64,000 bases of DNA from Neoechinorhynchus agilis (Eukaryota; Acanthocephala), in the NCBI GenBank assembly GCA_051530055.1, contig CM121343.1:5208001-5272000 (forward strand). The letters run 5' to 3'. The notes below the pieces were generated by a model, which saw only the letters and a program-made list of their open reading frames with translations, did not search any database and was not told the DNA's origin. Within the stretch, counting starts at the first letter, position 1. Each line of letters starts with the position of its first letter. The position numbers and the translations under genes were made by a program. Positions 60,928 through 64,000 of this stretch are shown one piece after another.

Positions 60928-62702
60928 TCAAACGGCGTTCACTTTTTGCTCATCGTGTGTATTGGTCTTTTTTTTCGTACATTGTTGTTGTTCTGATTGC
61001 CGGCAGCAGTGTTCATCGTCGTCGTCATCGTCGTCGTTGACGCAATCGCCGTTCTCCTCATTGCTACCGGGGAATCCCAAGGGATTGTTAGTGACCTCCT
61101 TATCAAAACTCTCTAGTTTATCAAATTCAACATACATCTCTTTTTTCACTTTCCTCCACGTTTTGGGATCAAAAACATTAAACTGTCCGTATTCGCATGC
61201 CTGCGTCTTGTTCAGAGGTTCAGAATTGGGTATTCTTGAAAACCAAGTACAGTCAGAAGGCAAATACATCCAACCCCGTTTTCGTAGTTCTTTTGCCGCC
61301 AGTGGTTGTATGAAGTCTCCGTTGAAATTGAAGAAAATATATAGAAGCGTGTCGTCCGCGCATTTGGACATTGCGAACGGGCACAGTTGGTGCCGCACAC
61401 TTCGGAAAACTTCATACTCGTTCGGGATTGAGTGCTCGATGCGGTGTAACGAGCCCGAGTTTATGTCGAACGGAGAATGGAATCCACTATGCAATACGTC
61501 CGGTTGATTGATTTTTATACCTAATCGCGTCAGATCCATATCGATCACATGATTCGGATCAAAAGGCATCTTCCCCAACCTAATCATGTTGCTACTGCAA
61601 AAGCCGGCATTGACTGTACGTCGCTGCATAGAATGGCATGAGGCTTCCTCATGATTATACTTAACAATTCCACCAGAGATGCGGTTCCGTACGGAGAACA
61701 ATGGGCTATTTGGGCGTAGGTGGTCGCCGCAGCCACCACCACTGCTGCTGCTGACGAAGAAGACGAAGACGACGGCATCACTACCAATGGCGGCGGCTTC
61801 TGCTGGTACGCGGGTCCGTGATTGGACACCACAGACGATGGCTGCTGCTGCGGCGGAAGCGAAGGCATTGTTACAGCATGTCCATTGCCGTAACAATAAT
61901 AACCCGTATTTCGGGTCGCCGGAGCAGAATGCAGGTAGTATTGTTGGTGGTGCTGCTGCTGCTGCTGGTGGTGATGATGATTGGTTAAAAAGTTATTCGA
62001 CTGCTGCTGCTGCTGATGGTGATGATGATGATGGTTGCCTGCATTTTGTTGCTGAGTATCCCCCGTAGTTCGGTCGTATGAGTTTGCAAGGCTGGGAAAG
62101 TCATCCATTCTGACTTCGAATCCTCGATCAAGGATTTGCTGAGTTTGCCGAGGACACTCTATGGGAACATGAAGTTAGCAAGGGCATGTTAGAGGATGTT
62201 GCTTACCTTGTTGTTGTTGTTGATGATGGTGGTGATGATGATGAAATTGCTGGTGCCTTGATCGATCTTGGTGATCAGGACGATAAGGCCCTTGCTGTGA
62301 TTGACGACCTGAAGGTATCGCCGCCGCCGTTGCAGTAGGTCCAATGACTCCTCCACTTTGTCCTCCTCCTCCTCCTCCTCCCCAATGGTGATGATGGTGG
62401 TGGCCGGATGATGGACCACCACCACCACCAGCAGCAACAGTCATCGCTCCTGGATTGAATGCGGATGTAGTAGAAGTAGTGATTATGGGAGTATTGGGTG
62501 GTGTCTGTCTTCGAAAAGAAGGTCCAACGTGGGTTTCCGATTGAAATCGACTCCGATCCACCGCTCTTGACATCAAACTGGACACTTCTTCGTCATTCCG
62601 ATCACAGGCTCCCTGGGTACTTGTCAATTTAAGCGCAAACCCCCCCCGACGACCTGAACTGACCATTCTTCTCAGCTGATTCTGGTGACTGTACTCCTGC
62701 AT
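60928..62702 (-). CDS. CCR4-NOT complex subunit 2 (CNOT2)
   Basis: Three exons (62702-62207, 62158-61693, 61594-60928), 1629 nt, 542 aa, all GT-AG and in phase. The N-terminal half is low complexity: Gly, His and Gln runs from CAC/CAG-type repeats. The conserved N-terminal MDDFPSLAN matches the EDFPALPG motif of CNOT2. The C-terminal NOT-box covers DLTRLGIKINQPDVL, IPNEYEVF, YIFFNFNGDFIQPLAAKEL and WRKVKKEMYVEFDKLE. CNOT2 scaffolds the CCR4-NOT deadenylase with CNOT1 and CNOT3 in mRNA decay and repression. An acidic tail beyond the NOT-box (seven Asp) is unusual. TTTTTTAG lies 2 nt before the ATG and only about 45 bp after the AEBP2-like stop. The exact second intron (98 nt) is inferred from phase. 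Confidence 0.9.
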
Positions 62703-62749
62703 ATCTAAAAAATAGAAGAAAACATAACATGACGATCACAACCATTAAT

Positions 62750-63349
62750 TCAGTGTTTTTGATCACGATCGGTAAACAAGAAATTATTCAATTCGACTGA
62801 TATGGCATTCATGACGTTTACACGGAATATATCCGGTCTTTGGGACTCCTTTCGGTGACGGACCATTTGAGAGTTTTTCTTTGATCCAGAACGAGCTGCC
62901 GATTGATGGGAACGTTTTTGTACTCGTGTGCTTCTACTGTCACCGCTGCTTAAATTTGACGTCATCACCGAATCGATTTTAGTCAAATGTGCCTGTACGT
63001 GCCGATTGAGCGCTTCTAGACTCTTGAACCGTTGCCCGCACTCGTCCATTATGCACTTCAACGGCCTACTGCCTTGGGGGCAATGCGTCAAAACGTGCCC
63101 CTCGATGTATTTTCGGCTCGTAGATTGACGACCGTAAAATCGACATCCTTCCCATAAACACTCGTACTTGGTCTTGTCCAAACCCGAGTAAACGTGAACA
63201 CCAAGAAGATGACCGTGCCAATCGTCCTCAACGTCCATCTCAACACCACAATCCACCCACTTAAACCCCGATCATTCGAATAAACTCCCGCAACCACCCG
63301 TGCGAATGATCGGTGGTCCACAACGATCTCGTTCGGTCGAACGCGTCAT
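62750..63349 (-). CDS. AEBP2/jing-like C2H2 zinc-finger protein
   Basis: Modelled as exons 63349-63320 and 63262-62750 (543 nt, 180 aa). The fingers are RCKWVDCGVEM...HLLGVHV, YECLWEGCRFYGRQSTSRKY..HVLTH and LKCIMDECGQRF..LNRHVQAH, in the arrangement of AEBP2/Jing (CLWxGCxxYxxxSTS). After a basic, Ser-rich stretch, QRPDIFRVNVMNAIS aligns with the start of the AEBP2 C-terminal region, but the protein then stops, lacking most of that domain. AEBP2 is a DNA-binding cofactor of Polycomb repressive complex 2. The first finger is complete only if 57 nt with non-GT-AG ends are removed. The start ATG gives MTRSTERDRC; an upstream exon is possible. Confidence 0.75.
63263..63319 (-). other. non-canonical 57-nt intron with 11-bp inverted repeat (AEBP2-like)
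   Basis: Removing it gives DRC|KWVDCG, completing the Cys pair of finger 1. CCGATCATTCG and CGAATGATCGG pair perfectly 6-7 nt inside the ends (AACC and ACC extend the match). Ends are GG...TT or TG...TT. This case depends on the exon-1 assignment. Confidence 0.55.
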
Positions 63350-64000
63350 CAATCCTCCTCCGACCACCATCCAACAACAACAACAACAAAAACGGAGCCC
63401 AACTCGAAACAAACACTTTTGACCTTTCTTCCATCAGTACACGTCAGCCACTGGCCAAAAACACGCATTTCACCACAAAACAACAACGCGGCCCATCCTT
63501 ATACACGTCAGCAAGCGGCCATCACATTATATTCCACTCACAATTCTTCCGCAATCTAAAAACATTCAAATCAATCATGTGACCGCCTTTTGCTCTTTGA
63601 GAGCAAACCAAATCCACGTTCGATGAACGCAAAACCTTACACATATCTTCTAAACTCCATTTCATCCAAAATCGAGTGATTCGAATTTCTATACCCTGTG
63701 GACCATGACGTACGCTTTTGTCAAATTCTTTCGAGGTATTGACCAGTTCTTGACCCTGTAGAACAAGAAACTTTTTCCGAATGGAATCAAATTCCGATAA
63801 TCATTGAGCTTTTATCTTTAGTCAAACCTATACAGGAATTTTAAGTCATAAATCAACGTTATAATGTTCCTTTGCCTTTTTACGGTGCCGCCTGAGCTAA
63901 AACCATCGCCGCTGCCCCTTTTTCCCACCGACACGGCGGAAGAAGAAACTCTCGGACCCAACGATGTCAACTGAGCGGTGTTGTTTGTTTTTCGGCCACA
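63350..64000. other. no gene recognised
   Basis: Upstream of the AEBP2-like gene; probably its promoter or the promoter of the possible two-gene unit. CAACAA repeat at 63371-63390. The frame at 63313-63582 (+) is low-complexity. Confidence 0.4.

Noticed and set aside
63313-63582. Plus-strand gene with poly-Asn start opposite the AEBP2-like exon
   Set aside because: The frame is a CAA-repeat artefact and overlaps the supported first exon of the minus-strand gene.

Overview
This window is nuclear DNA of a small invertebrate animal: AT-rich, with short introns (mostly 36-60 nt), intron-split genes for animal-specific proteins, microsatellites, a tRNA-derived SINE, a decayed LINE and many inverted-repeat (MITE-like) elements. 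The phylum is not fixed by the sequence. An HCN-type channel argues against a Caenorhabditis-like nematode (that group lacks HCN genes). A Dve/COMPASS homeobox gene with two homeodomains points to an invertebrate. Many start codons follow a splice acceptor within about 10 nt, and one gene pair lies only about 45 bp apart, which suggests spliced-leader trans-splicing and operons.

Layout: 1-1300 gamma-syntrophin (-, cut by the window edge); 2761-5691 HCN channel (-); 5.7-14 kb repeats; 14088-18391 myosin VI (+); 18.4-27.1 kb microsatellite-rich non-coding DNA; 27171-29233 Dve/COMPASS homeobox gene (+), with a possible alternative first exon at 25643; 29.2-34.1 kb SINEs and hairpin elements; 34166-35694 calcium-dependent nucleotidase (CANT1/apyrase, -); 35876-36598 TOMM22 (+); 36.9-40.1 kb 229-bp satellite followed by hairpin elements; 42160-44597 long-chain acyl-CoA synthetase (+); 44792-45134 small uncertain gene (-); 45238-46635 ZDHHC5/8-like palmitoyltransferase (+); 46870-48019 N-acetylglucosamine kinase (-); 48501-53595 synaptojanin (-, 17 exons); 54216-58884 small PH-like protein (-), one of whose introns holds a 3.5-kb element with about 200-bp terminal inverted repeats and a 216-bp tandem array; 59520-59876 SmD1 (+); 60928-62702 CNOT2 (-); 62750-63349 AEBP2/jing-like zinc-finger g gene (-).

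The most unusual signal is a set of introns that break the GT-AG rule. In the HCN, acyl-CoA synthetase, ZDHHC and NAGK genes, and probably the AEBP2-like and CANT1 genes, conserved protein sequence is restored only if a 44-137 nt segment with non-GT/AG ends is removed. In four of the six an 11-14 bp inverted repeat lies near the segment ends, and a fifth has a weaker 6-bp stem. The same genes, and synaptojanin with 16 introns, otherwise have ordinary GT-AG introns. Together with the abundant MITE-like hairpins between genes, this suggests a hairpin-ended class of intervening sequence, either spliced in an unconventional way or removed as DNA.

The genes do not form one pathway. Synaptojanin, HCN and syntrophin are neuronal/muscle membrane genes; CNOT2 and the AEBP2-like gene are gene-expression regulators that may be co-transcribed.
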